NCBI RefSeq assembly: GCF_003287935.1 | Contig: NZ_CP030287.1 | Coordinates: 7,944,869-8,008,868, forward strand | From: Streptomyces sp. ICC1 | GTDB taxonomy: Bacteria > Actinomycetota > Actinomycetes > Streptomycetales > Streptomycetaceae | DNA length: 64,000 nucleotides | Direction: 5' to 3' | Part shown: positions 35,218-43,439 of the stretch, piece by piece | How the letters are laid out: each line of letters begins with the position of its first letter | Numbering within the stretch: position 1 is the first letter of the stretch | The notes under the pieces: generated by a model | The model's database searches: none | Seen by the model: the letters and a program-made list of their open reading frames with translations, nothing else | Told to the model about the DNA's origin: nothing | Position numbers and translations under genes: made by a program

Positions 35218-35424
35218 GGGGCCCCGCCGGGCGGCGGGCGGGACGTCCGGCGGCAGCCGCCCGGGGTCGCCCGCGGTCGCCCGCGGCCGTTGTTGCCGCA
35301 ACGTGGCAACCTTGTGGCAGTCGTGCCGGGCGGCCGCCGCGGGGGCGCCGCCGCGCCTAGGATCCCCGGCACGTGCCTCCGGTCTTCCGCCCGGGCCCCC
35401 CTCTGCCAAGGACCACGATCCGCC

Positions 35425-36009
35425 ATGAGTGTTTCCGCCGCCCTGAGCGTGGGCGAGGCGTTCCCCCGCCTCCCCGAGCTGACCGTCGTCGACGTCCGTA
35501 CTCCGGGCGAGTTCGCGTCCGGCCACCTGCCGGACTCCGCCAACGTCCCCCTCGACCGGATCGCGGGGGCGCTGCCGGAGCTCCGGCAGGCCTCCGCGCG
35601 CGGACCCCTGCTGGTGGTCTGCGCCTCCGGCGCGCGGGCGGACAACGCGGTCGCCACGCTGGCGTCCCACGGCATCGACGCCTCGGCCCTCGCCGGCGGC
35701 ACCACCGCCTGGGTGGCCTCCGGGCACCCGCTCGTCTACCCCGAGGGCCGCTCGCGGAGCGTGTGGGCCATGGAGCGCCAGGTCAGGTTCACCGCGGGCG
35801 CCGTCGTGCTGCTGGGCCTGCTCCTCGGGCTCCTCGTCCACCCGGCCTTCCAGCTGCTGTCCGCGGGGATCGCGGGCGGCCTGGTCTTCTCCGCCCTCAG
35901 CAACACCTGCGGCATGGCGGTCGTCCTCGGCCGGCTCCCGTTCAACCGGTGGGGAAAGTCGCCCGCGGGCGACCCGCTCCCGCCCGTCGCCCCGGAGCCC
36001 GGAGCCTGA
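35425..36009 (+). CDS. Rhodanese-domain membrane protein
   Basis: 194 residues. The rhodanese domain (about 10-110) has ELTVVDVRTPGEFASGHLPD and the active loop VVCASGARADNA with the sulfur-carrying cysteine. It is followed by two membrane helices (AVVLLGLLLGLLVHPAF, then LLSAGIAGGLVFSAL) and a short CGMA motif, the usual layout of DUF2892-type rhodaneses. It can move sulfane sulfur at the membrane. A weak GATCCGCC precedes the ATG at 35425. Its 3' end lies 13 bases from a MITE. Confidence 0.88.
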   Translation: MSVSAALSVGEAFPRLPELTVVDVRTPGEFASGHLPDSANVPLDRIAGALPELRQASARGPLLVVCASGARADNAVATLASHGIDASALAGGTTAWVASGHPLVYPEGRSRSVWAMERQVRFTAGAVVLLGLLLGLLVHPAFQLLSAGIAGGLVFSALSNTCGMAVVLGRLPFNRWGKSPAGDPLPPVAPEPGA

Positions 36010-36022
36010 CGCCTGAGACTGC

Positions 36023-36213
36023 CTAGTGCTGTGGCCGGGAAGGTTTGCCGGGTCGCGGTGTCCGGTGCGGTGCATCTCCCCCAGCTACCGCTGGGAGGGG
36101 CCCCCGGGCGGAGGGCCGCCGCTTGTACTGGACGTACTTCGGTGGTCCGACAACGCGGCGAGGTGCCGTGCCGGGCGCCGCGACCCGGTGAACCTTTCCG
36201 GTCGCAGAACTAG
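36023..36213. mobile_element. Miniature inverted-repeat element (MITE), about 191 bp
   Basis: The ends CTAGTGCTGTGGCCGGGAAG and CTAGTTCTGCGACCGGAAAG (reverse complement of the right end) match over some 43 bases with few differences, continuing through GGGTCGCGG. The element has no gene, and both ends carry CTAG, consistent with TA target duplication by an IS630/Tc1-like transposase. Similar sequences recur in streptomycete genomes. Its right end overlaps the stop codon of the LysR stub. Confidence 0.8.
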
Positions 36214-36318
36214 GCCAGTTCCGGTGGTACGGCCGCGCGCAGGGCCGCGGCGAAGGCGGCCACGGCGGGGTGGGCGCCGGCTCCGCTGCGGAAGGCCACC
36301 TTGGTGCGGCGCTCCATG
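36211..36318 (-). pseudogene. LysR-type regulator, C-terminal stub
   Basis: The reverse strand reads ERRTKVAFRSGAGAHPAVAA and AALRAAVPPELA, like the C-terminus of LysR-family ligand domains. The rest of the gene is missing: upstream it is replaced by the TnpB fragment. The TAG stop is the CTAG end of the MITE, so the natural terminus may also have been altered. Confidence 0.45.
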
Positions 36319-36534
36319 AGGAGCGAAAGCGCCGGCCGGAGAATCATCGCCGTGGATCCCCGCAACACCTCCCGCGAGTGCCCCGAATGCGGGCACACCG
36401 CGAAGGAGAACCGCCCCACGCAAGACACATTCCACTGCCAGGCATGCGGCCGAACCGCGCACGCCGACACCGTGGGCGCGATCAACGTTTTGAACCGGGC
36501 CGGGCTGGTCCGCTGCAACGCCAACACGGCGTAA
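36319..36534 (+). pseudogene. TnpB (IS200/IS605 OrfB) C-terminal remnant
   Basis: Reads SAGRRIIAVDPRNTSRECPE and CQACGRTAHADTVGAINVLN. This is the end of the RuvC-like domain with the target-nucleic-acid zinc ribbon (two CxxC pairs) and the third catalytic aspartate in HADTVGA. About 70 of ~400 residues remain, so it is inactive. It is followed at once by the element right end. TnpB proteins are RNA-guided nucleases whose guide RNA derives from this 3' region; here the guide scaffold may survive without its protein. Confidence 0.85.
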
Positions 36535-36540
36535 CAGGAA

Positions 36541-36571
36541 GCCCCGTCATTTATGACGGGGAGGAGTCACC
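36541..36571 (+). mobile_element. Right end of the IS200/IS605 element
   Basis: GCCCCGTCATTTATGACGGGG is a subterminal hairpin (CCCCGTCA/TGACGGGG) followed by AGGAGTCAC, the usual right-end layout. It is also where the 3' end and guide boundary of the omega RNA would lie; the sequence just after 36571 would be the guide. Confidence 0.75.
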
Positions 36572-36894
36572 AGGTCCGGGAACTCCCTGATGGGCGGCAG
36601 CGGGACCCTGCCGCTCAGGACCGCCCGCAGCACGCCGCCGTCGAGCCGGGCCCCCACCAGGGCCGCACCGGTGTAGCCGCCGGCCCCTGACGCCTGTACC
36701 ACCCGCCGTCCGGGTACTCCCGGCAGCCTCGGGGCCGGTGCCACCCGAAGCCTTTCTCCTCAAGGGAGGGTGGCCAGGCACCGCCACCGCGCGCGGCCCC
36801 CGACACGACGGGGCCCCGAATGGGCGCTATGCCCGCCCCCCGGCCATTGCTTGAGCACGCGTGTTCTGTTCACACCGTTGTCCCAGGAGTCCCC
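36572..36894. other. Region between the TnpB remnant and the next gene
   Basis: No firm gene. A reverse frame at 36547-36744 (with LDGGVLRAVLSGRVPLPPI) might be a leftover of an interrupted gene but matches nothing I recognise. GC hairpins and a possible promoter for the secreted protein lie at 36780-36890. Confidence 0.4.
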
Positions 36895-37374
36895 ATGTCC
36901 TACCGCCCCCGCCTCCGCCTCCGCAGCGCACTGATCGGCGCGTGCACCGCAGCGCTGCTCGCCGGCTCCGGACTGCTCGCACTGCCCGCACAGGCCGAGA
37001 GCCCGTCGGCTCCGGCCGCCGCCGCCCAGAGGGATACGCGGCCGGAGGCGCAAGCCCTCACGTTCCTCGGCTACTACACCGACGCCTACAACGGGATCCA
37101 CCCCGAAGGAAAAAACCGCACCGACGTCCGGGAGAAGTACCTCACGAAGGAGCTCGACACGACCCTCACCAACTGGGCATTCGAGAACCAGAAGGACCCG
37201 ATCTTCCGCCGGAACGAAGTTCCCAAGTTCATCGATGCGAAGGAAGCGAGCCAGGCCAACGGCAAGGCCAAGGTCGTCGCGACCTACAGCTGGGAGAACG
37301 GCACGTCGAGCCAGATCTGGCTCACGGTGGACACCAACACCATGGACATCGAAGGTCTCACCGACCCCTCGTAA
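36895..37374 (+). CDS. Secreted protein of unknown function
   Basis: 159 residues from the ATG at 36895, with a clear Sec signal peptide (LIGACTAALLAGSGLLALPA then AQAES cleavage). The mature part (FLGYYTDAYNGIHPEGKN, LTKELDTTLTNWAFENQKD) has no family I recognise; its size and alternating strands suggest an NTF2-like or SnoaL-like fold, which is a guess. It stands alone. Confidence 0.7.
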   Translation: MSYRPRLRLRSALIGACTAALLAGSGLLALPAQAESPSAPAAAAQRDTRPEAQALTFLGYYTDAYNGIHPEGKNRTDVREKYLTKELDTTLTNWAFENQKDPIFRRNEVPKFIDAKEASQANGKAKVVATYSWENGTSSQIWLTVDTNTMDIEGLTDPS

Positions 37375-37430
37375 GCGCACACCCCGCCGCTCCGGCCGCC
37401 ACCACGGGCGTCCGGAGCGGCGCCGCCCCG

Positions 37431-37691
37431 TCAGAGGCTGCGGACGAACTCCGCGAAGGCGGCCGGGGCGACGGTGAAGGCGGGGCCGTCGGGGACCTTG
37501 GAGTCCCGGACGGCGATGCGGCAGGGCTGGGGGGCGACCTCTACGCACTCGCCGCCGGTGTCACCGCTGTACGAAGACTTACGCCAGGCGGCGGTGCCGA
37601 GGGGGGCGCACTCGACGCAGTTGCCACCGGTGTCACCGCTGTACGAAGACTTACGCCAACGCGCGCCCGTCAGGTCCTGGATGCTGTCCAT
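37431..37691 (-). CDS. DUF397 protein with a duplicated core
   Basis: 86 residues. DUF397 proteins are small partners of the HTH regulator next to them in streptomycetes. The WRKSSYSGDTGG motif appears twice (residues 12 and 36), an in-frame duplication of 72 bases with a 32-base stretch identical between copies. The end VRDSKVPDGPAFTVAPAAF is the usual family C-terminus. The ATG at 37691 has GGAGG 6 bases upstream and overlaps the 3' end of the HTH gene by 41 bases, so expression is coupled. Confidence 0.9.
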   Translation of the reverse strand: MDSIQDLTGARWRKSSYSGDTGGNCVECAPLGTAAWRKSSYSGDTGGECVEVAPQPCRIAVRDSKVPDGPAFTVAPAAFAEFVRSL

Positions 37692-38499
37692 AGCGTTCCT
37701 CCATTACGCGGGCGATCCGTACAGCCGAGTCCTCCACCGAGAGGGCGGCGGCCTGCAAGTGATCGTATCGGAGTGAACCCTCCCTGAGCGCTTGTGGATT
37801 GGCCGTCATGTGCCCCTGCACGAAGTCCTCGGTGTAGGCGAGATCCGGATCATCGTCGAACCGGAGCAGTGTGAACTCGCCCAACAGGCCAGCGTGAGCG
37901 CCTACCTCGAAGGGAAGAATCTGCACCTTCACCCACTCCCGCTTCCTCAGGCTCAACAAGTGGGCGAGTTGGTTTTGCATGACGTGCCGACCACCGATCT
38001 CCTGGTGCAGCACCGCCTCGCTCAGCACCACCCACATCAAGGGCGGGTCCGTCCGGTCCAAGATCCGCTGCCGCTCCATACGGGCAGCCACCCGCGCATC
38101 GAGATTCTCGTCGCTGCGAACACCCAGGAGCGCCCGCGCATACTCCTCCGTCTGCAGCAGCCCGTAGACCAGCTGTGCGTGGAACGTGGAGACATACGCC
38201 GCCCGTGCTTCCATCTCCGCGTAGGGCTGGAACCACGTCGGCAGTTGGCTCCGCAGCACCAGGCCCACCAGTCGGGAGAACACCCCGCCCGTGTTCAGCG
38301 CCGCGTCGATCCGTTCCGAGAAGTCGCGGGTCGGCACCTTCCGCGCCGTCTCGATCTGCCCGATCAGCGAGCCCGCGCAGAAGACGATGGCTCCCAGCTG
38401 CCCCTGTTTGAGCCCGGCTTCCTCCCGCAGGCGGCGCAGTTCCGAGCCGTAGTAGTCCAGCGGAGAGGCGCTGGGGTCGAGGCTGCGGATGTTGACCAT
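37651..38499 (-). CDS. XRE-type HTH regulator with DUF5753 (WhiJ-like)
   Basis: 282 residues. The N-terminal helix-turn-helix is LRRLREEAGLKQGQLGAIVF and SLIGQIETARKVPTRDF. The rest is the DUF5753 domain (TFHAQLVYGLLQTEEYARAL, LLSLRKREWVKVQILPFEVG). These regulators form a conserved streptomycete trio with a DUF397 protein and an RsbW-like ATPase, as in the whiJ locus affecting development. The ATG at 38499 is the only sensible start. It is divergent from the ATPase gene. Confidence 0.9.
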   Translation of the reverse strand: MVNIRSLDPSASPLDYYGSELRRLREEAGLKQGQLGAIVFCAGSLIGQIETARKVPTRDFSERIDAALNTGGVFSRLVGLVLRSQLPTWFQPYAEMEARAAYVSTFHAQLVYGLLQTEEYARALLGVRSDENLDARVAARMERQRILDRTDPPLMWVVLSEAVLHQEIGGRHVMQNQLAHLLSLRKREWVKVQILPFEVGAHAGLLGEFTLLRFDDDPDLAYTEDFVQGHMTANPQALREGSLRYDHLQAAALSVEDSAVRIARVMEERYGQHPGPDGRALA

Positions 38500-38583
38500 G
38501 GAGCGGTCACCCCCAAGTTCACGCGGTGCGGCGTTCGTTTCGGTCCATAGCCGAGCGTAACCACGCCGCTCCAGCCTGGTGGC

Positions 38584-39018
38584 ATGAATCACACAACATG
38601 CCACTCCACCAGCGAAGTTGACGCCACCTACCGCATGGGCTTCACCGTCGGTGACCACTCCGCCCGGCACATGCGCCGCATCCTGCGCCTGTTCCTGACC
38701 CAGTGGGAGCTGACCGCACTGGCCGACGCCGCCGAGCTCGCGCTCACCGAGCTCGTCGCCAACGTCGTGCGGCACGTCCCCGGCCGGGACTGTGTCGTCC
38801 TCATCCTGCGGCAGCCGGACGGGCTGCGCGTCGAGGTGTCGGACGGCTGCCCGGCGCCCCCACGGGTGGCCCGTGAGGCGGGCGGCGGGGAGCTCTCGGA
38901 GAGCGGGCGCGGGATGCTGCTGGTCGAGGCGGTGGCCGACCGCTGGGGCACGGACCCGAAGCCCACCGGCAAGACGGTGTGGTTCGAGTGCGACGCCCCC
39001 GGCCCCGCCGACTCCTGA
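38584..39018 (+). CDS. GHKL ATPase / RsbW-like anti-sigma kinase domain
   Basis: 144 residues. N-box ALTELVANVVRHVPG near 60, G1 LRVEVSDGCPAPP near 86 and G2 ESGRGMLLVEAVADRWG near 105 are all present. Such stand-alone HATPase_c proteins act as anti-sigma or regulatory kinases. It is the third member of the HTH/DUF397/ATPase trio. The ATG at 38584 is used; a later ATG at 38635 is possible. Confidence 0.88.
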   Translation: MNHTTCHSTSEVDATYRMGFTVGDHSARHMRRILRLFLTQWELTALADAAELALTELVANVVRHVPGRDCVVLILRQPDGLRVEVSDGCPAPPRVAREAGGGELSESGRGMLLVEAVADRWGTDPKPTGKTVWFECDAPGPADS

Positions 39019-39107
39019 GGCCTGACACACACGGCGCGGATCCGTACAACCATTCGGCGAAATCGCCGGTCTACCTGGCGACTCCCTGCTGAATCGAAGG
39101 ACCGTAC

Positions 39108-40571
39108 ATGCGCCCGTACCTGCGGAACACCCTCGCCATCCTCACCGTGGCCGCCGTCACCGGCGGCGGCCTGCTGCTGCCCGTCGCCTCGGCCTCGGCC
39201 GCCCCCGTGCCCGCCCCGGCCCCGAAGGCCGACTTCAACGGCGACGGCTTCGCGGACGTCGTCGTGGGCACGCCGGGCGCGGCGGTCGGCGAGGTCCGCG
39301 CGGCCGGCCAGGCCGTCGTGCTCTACGGGTCCGGCGCCGGACTGGCGCCGGCCAAGCGCCAGTTGCTCACCCAGGACTCGCCCGGCGTCCCCGGCGCTCC
39401 GGGGGCCGGGGACGCCTTCGGCAGCGTCAGCGCGGTCGGCGACTTCGACGGCGACGGCTTCTCCGACCTGGCGGTGACGGCCCGCGGCGAGTACAACAAC
39501 GCCGGCCACCTCTCCGTCATCTGGGGGTCCAAGAACGGCCTGAGCAGCGGCGTCGCGCTCGCCGACCCCGACAAGCTCCCCGTCCAGACCCCGCAGAACC
39601 GGCGGATCTGGGGCGCGAAGCTCGTCGCCGGGGACTTCGACGGGGACGGCAAGGACGAGCTCGTCGTGGGCGCCGCGGCCAACGCGGCCGTGAACGGCAC
39701 GCTCTACACCTACGAGAACATCGCCCGGACCGGCGCTCAGCCGGCGCCGGTGAAGACGGCGCTGGGCTTCCGCCTCACGTCCTCCTCCGAAGGCATCGCG
39801 GCCGGGGACGTGAACGGCGACGGCCATGACGACCTGGTACTGGCCGGCACCGCCAACAGCCTGAACCAGTACGTGCCCGGCAGCCCGGCCGGCCTGGTCC
39901 CGGCCGCCGCGAAGCCCGTCGGCCCCGGCGACGGCCAGGCCGTCGGCGACATCAACGGCGACGGGTACGGCGACATCGTCATCGGCAACCGGTACGGGGC
40001 CAAGGGCGGGCAGATCCTCGTCTCGTACGGTTCGGCGGCCGGCCCGTCCGCGACCCCGGTCGCGATCGACCAGGGCACGCCCGGGGTTCCCGGCGCGGAC
40101 GAGCAGAACGACGGCTTCGGCGTCTCCCTCTCGTTCGGCGACGTCGACGGCGACGGCTACCAGGACCTGGCGGTCGGGGCCTACGGCGAGGCCCTCGACA
40201 CGGTCACCCCCACCGGGACGACGTCGGTCTCGGTCGCCGGATCCGTGTTCCTCTTCCGGGGCTCGGCGGACGGCCTCGTCACGAAGACCGGCGTGCAGGC
40301 GATGTCCCGCAACAGCGCGGGCGTGCCCGGCGACGCCCGGCGGGCCGAGCAGTTCGGTGTCGAGGTCAAGCTGACGGACACCAACAAGGACGGCAAGGCG
40401 GACCTGATCGTCGGCGCGTCCGACGCGGACGGCGTCAACGCCGGCTCGGTCACCTACCTGCCGTCCAGCGGCACGAAGGTCGGCGGGACCGGCTCCCTGC
40501 AGATCGTCCCCGCCCAGGTCGGCCTGACCCCGTTCGGAGGCCTCTCCTTCGGCGCCCACTTCAACCACTGA
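39108..40571 (+). CDS. Secreted FG-GAP (integrin-like) beta-propeller protein
   Basis: 487 residues with a signal peptide (AVTGGGLLLPVASASAAP). Seven calcium-binding repeats follow: DFNGDGFADVVVG, DFDGDGFSDLAVT, DFDGDGKDELVVG, DVNGDGHDDLVLA, DINGDGYGDIVIG, DVDGDGYQDLAVG and TNKDGKADLIVG, giving a seven-bladed propeller. The DxDxDG loops bind calcium. Function outside the cell is unknown; many paralogues occur in streptomycetes. The start ATG at 39108 follows AAGGA. A terminator lies 40 bases past the stop. Confidence 0.92.
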   Translation: MRPYLRNTLAILTVAAVTGGGLLLPVASASAAPVPAPAPKADFNGDGFADVVVGTPGAAVGEVRAAGQAVVLYGSGAGLAPAKRQLLTQDSPGVPGAPGAGDAFGSVSAVGDFDGDGFSDLAVTARGEYNNAGHLSVIWGSKNGLSSGVALADPDKLPVQTPQNRRIWGAKLVAGDFDGDGKDELVVGAAANAAVNGTLYTYENIARTGAQPAPVKTALGFRLTSSSEGIAAGDVNGDGHDDLVLAGTANSLNQYVPGSPAGLVPAAAKPVGPGDGQAVGDINGDGYGDIVIGNRYGAKGGQILVSYGSAAGPSATPVAIDQGTPGVPGADEQNDGFGVSLSFGDVDGDGYQDLAVGAYGEALDTVTPTGTTSVSVAGSVFLFRGSADGLVTKTGVQAMSRNSAGVPGDARRAEQFGVEVKLTDTNKDGKADLIVGASDADGVNAGSVTYLPSSGTKVGGTGSLQIVPAQVGLTPFGGLSFGAHFNH

Positions 40572-40610
40572 GGGCCGGGGGGCACGGACGTGCGCGCCCG
40601 GCGACCCGGG

Positions 40611-40642
40611 CATGGTGCCTTACCCGCCGGTAAGGCACCATG
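40611..40642. terminator. Perfect 14-bp stem terminator
   Basis: CATGGTGCCTTACC and GGTAAGGCACCATG flank a CGCC loop. It ends the FG-GAP gene and lies 53 bases before the methyltransferase start. Confidence 0.88.
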
Positions 40643-40694
40643 GGGCGCCGGCGGACCCCGCCCCGCACACCCCATCCCCTTCTGGAGGAACGCC

Positions 40695-41336
40695 ATGGCC
40701 ACCCCCAAGCCGGAGACCCTCGCCGCCTTCGAGGCCGCCAAGGGGTTCATGCCCGTAGGGGAAGGGCTCGCCCTGTACGAGGCGGCCGCCGGGGCCGCGC
40801 GGCTCGGGCTGCCGCTGCTGGAGGTCGGGACCTACTGCGGGCGCTCCACGATCCTGCTCGCCGACGCCGCCCGCGAGGCCGGGGTCAGCGCGCTGACCGT
40901 CGACCACCACCGCGGCAGCGAGGAGCAGCAGCCGGGCTGGGAGTACCACGACCCGACGGTCGTGGACCCGGAGGTCGGCCTGATGGACACCCTGCCGACC
41001 TTCCGCCGGACCCTGCACCGGGCCGGTCTGGAGGAGCACGTCATCGCGATCGTCGGCCGCTCCCCGCAGGTCGCCGCCGCCTGGGGCGGCAAGCTCGGCC
41101 TGGTCTTCATCGACGGCGGGCACACCGACGAGCACGCCACGGGCGACTACGAGGGCTGGGCCCCGCACGTCGCCATGGGCGGCACGCTGGTGATCCACGA
41201 CGTGTTCCCCGACCCGGCCGACGGCGGCCAGGCCCCGTACCGGATCCACCAGCGCGCCCTGGCCTCGGGCGCCTTCGAGGAGGTCTCGGTGACCGACTCC
41301 CTGCGCGTCCTGCGCCGCGTCGCCGAAGGCATCTGA
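40695..41336 (+). CDS. Class I SAM-dependent methyltransferase (MT_24-like)
   Basis: 213 residues. SAM motif LPLLEVGTYCGRSTILLADA near 36, VSALTVDHHRGS near 66 and LGLVFIDGGHTDEHATGDYE near 136 resemble the cephalosporin-hydroxylase/Methyltransf_24 group, which methylates small O-nucleophiles. The ATG at 40695 has GGAGG 8 bases upstream. Substrate unknown. Confidence 0.83.
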   Translation: MATPKPETLAAFEAAKGFMPVGEGLALYEAAAGAARLGLPLLEVGTYCGRSTILLADAAREAGVSALTVDHHRGSEEQQPGWEYHDPTVVDPEVGLMDTLPTFRRTLHRAGLEEHVIAIVGRSPQVAAAWGGKLGLVFIDGGHTDEHATGDYEGWAPHVAMGGTLVIHDVFPDPADGGQAPYRIHQRALASGAFEEVSVTDSLRVLRRVAEGI

Positions 41337-41538
41337 CCCGACCTCCGCCGGGCCCGGGCGCCGCGCCGGGCCCGGTCCCGTGTCCCGTACGGCGCCCATG
41401 TCCCGTACGGCGCCCCGGGCGCTCGGCGGCTCCGGCCCGAGGCCCCCGACCCCGCGAGCCCCCGGCATATAAGCGCACCGCGCCCCCGGATGGCCCAGGG
41501 TCCGTACGTACGACCGACCCTCGGTCTAGCATCGCCGG

Positions 41539-42543
41539 GTGCGCTACGAAGACAGCCCCCCGCCGCTCCCCGAGTCCGCCTCTTCCGTGAGCCCGGACCG
41601 GCCCTGGTACGCCCGCCGGTCCACCCTGGTCGTCGCGGCGGCCGCGCTCGCCCCGGCCTGCCTCGCGGGGTGGGTGCTGACCGAGGTGCTCGGCGGCGGC
41701 GGGACCGACGACTCCCGCCCGCCCCGGATCGTGATGCCGCTCGCCTCCCAGGTGTCTCCGGGCGCGGCCGCCGGCGCGGGCCCGGCCGCTTCCGCGAGCG
41801 CGTCCCCCTCGCCGGGTGCGAGCACGTCCGCCTCGGCGAGCGGCGGGTCGGCTTCCGCGGGCACGTCCCTCGCCGGCCGGGTCGTGGCCATCGACCCCGG
41901 CCACAACACCGGCAATTTCAAGCACACCAAAGAGATCAACCGCCAGGTGGACATCGGCACCAACCGCAAGGAGTGCGACACCACCGGCACGACCACCAAC
42001 TCGGGCTACATGGAAGCCGAGTTCAGCATGGACGTCTCCAAGCGCCTGCGCACGATCCTGGAGGCCCAGGGCCTCAAGGTGGTCCTCACCCACGAGGCGG
42101 GCCCCGAACGCCCCTTCGGCCCGTGCATCGACGAGCGCGCCCGCATCGGCAACGCGGCCCAGGCCGAAGCCGTCGTCTCGGTCCACGCGGACGGGGTCTC
42201 GGCCGGCAGCCGCGGCTTCCACGTCATCCTCCCGGCCAAGGTCAAGGGCGGCGGCGCCGACACCGCGAAGATCGTCGAGCCGTCCCGGCAGCTCGGCGAG
42301 CGGATCGCCGGGAACTTCGCGCGCACCACCGGTTCGGCCCCCGCCAACTACCTCGGCAGCGGTACCGGATTGGTGGTCCGCGACGATCTCGGCGGACTGA
42401 ACCTGTCGACCCGCCCCAAGGTGTTCGTCGAATGCGGCAACATGCGTGACGCCAAGGACGCGGCGCAGCTGTCGAGTCCGGAGTGGCGGCAGAAAGCGGC
42501 CCAGGGCATCGCGGACGGCATCGTCGGGTTCCTCGGCGGGTAG
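41539..42543 (+). CDS. N-acetylmuramoyl-L-alanine amidase (Amidase_3)
   Basis: 334 residues. A membrane anchor (STLVVAAAALAPACLAGWVL) and a Ser/Ala linker precede the zinc hydrolase domain from ~112: VVAIDPGHNTG (first Zn His), YMEAEFSMDVS (Zn Glu), VVSVHADGV (second Zn His) and the catalytic glutamate in KVFVECGNMRD. It cuts the bond between muramic acid and the stem peptide in peptidoglycan, outside the membrane. The GTG at 41539 follows CCGGGT, a weak site. Confidence 0.92.
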   Translation: MRYEDSPPPLPESASSVSPDRPWYARRSTLVVAAAALAPACLAGWVLTEVLGGGGTDDSRPPRIVMPLASQVSPGAAAGAGPAASASASPSPGASTSASASGGSASAGTSLAGRVVAIDPGHNTGNFKHTKEINRQVDIGTNRKECDTTGTTTNSGYMEAEFSMDVSKRLRTILEAQGLKVVLTHEAGPERPFGPCIDERARIGNAAQAEAVVSVHADGVSAGSRGFHVILPAKVKGGGADTAKIVEPSRQLGERIAGNFARTTGSAPANYLGSGTGLVVRDDLGGLNLSTRPKVFVECGNMRDAKDAAQLSSPEWRQKAAQGIADGIVGFLGG

Positions 42544-42690
42544 CCCCAACGGGCCGCCTTCCGGGGCGGCCCGCAGCCCCGACCCTCTCGGCCGCGGTGG
42601 ACCTCCGTACCATGGTGCCGCCCGCCCACTCCGTCATGGCGTGCGACCACGGCACCACGAGACGACGAGACCGAGAAGGACACCTAAGAC

Positions 42691-43255
42691 GTGAATATCC
42701 GCTCCCTCACTCGAGGCGACGGCGTGGTGATCGGAGCAGCGGTACTGCTGTTCATCGCCTCGTTCCTCGATTTCTACTCCGCGACCAGCATCGACACCCC
42801 GAGCGTGTGGGACACCGACGCCTACCGGCTGGCGCTCCCGAGCATCTTCCTGCTCGCCTTCATCGCGGTCGGGCTGCTCCTCACCGCCCGCTTCCAGCCC
42901 GCGGGCCGCCAGCTCCTCGGCATCCCGTTCCAGGCCTGGGGCGCCGTGCTCGCCGTGTCGGCCGCCTGGTCCGCACTGTGGGCCCTGATCACCTGCCCGA
43001 CCGGGATCGACCTGGGCGCGGGAGCCGTCCTCGCCTTCCTCGCCACCGCGGCGCTGGCCGGCGTGACCCTGTTCGGCGCCAAGATCCCCGCGCTCGCCGG
43101 CCAGCTGGTCCCGGACCCGAAGCCCGCGGCCGCGGCCGTCCCGCCGTACGGCGGAGCGCCCCAGCAGCCGGGTGCCGGCTACGGCTACCCGGGCGGCCAG
43201 GAGCCGCAGCCGTACGGGGCCGCCCCGCAGCCGGTCCCGCCCTACGGCGGCTCCC
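42691..43255 (+). pseudogene. DUF5336-like four-helix membrane protein, truncated 3' end
   Basis: Begins MNIRSLTRGDGVVIGAAVLL at a GTG with AAGGACACC upstream. Four membrane segments follow (FIASFLDFYS, FLLAFIAVGLLLTA, GAVLAVSAAWSALWAL, AVLAFLATAALAGVTLFGA), then a Pro/Gly/Tyr-rich tail (PPYGGAPQQPGAGYGYPGG). The tail is cut near 43255, where the frame turns into arginine-rich antisense of another segment. The cut looks like an assembly join. Family function is unknown. Confidence 0.7.
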
Positions 43256-43439
43256 CGGAACGTCGACGGCCAGGCCGACCGAGCCGCGGTGCCCGCCGTC
43301 GGGGGCGGCGCCCTCGGAGCCGTAGCGCCAGCCCGAGGGGCCCGGGGCGCAGTGGAAGTGCTCCTCGCCGAGGGCCGTGCGGTCGTGCGGCTCGCGGCGC
43401 GCGTCGCCGCCGCGCGCGGTGCCTCCGGCGGGGGTGGCG
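43256..43439 (-). other. Segment of foreign origin between two broken genes
   Basis: The reverse strand encodes EEHFHCAPGPSGWRYGSEGA and DGGHRGSVGLAVDV in the same frame as the NLR gene, but nothing NB-ARC-like. It resembles a fragment of a small conserved streptomycete protein (GWRY...GSVDL type). It is flanked by two truncated genes, so the joins on both sides are probably artificial. Confidence 0.35.

Noticed and set aside
36547..36744. Reverse frame after the TnpB end as the other half of the LysR gene
   Set aside because: Its sequence does not match the LysR fold, so I could not link it to the stub at 36211-36318.
42989..43439. Reading the NB-ARC frame on to 42989 as its natural C-terminus
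   Set aside because: After MFATPAG the sequence loses all NB-ARC or TPR character and enters the antisense of the DUF5336-like gene.
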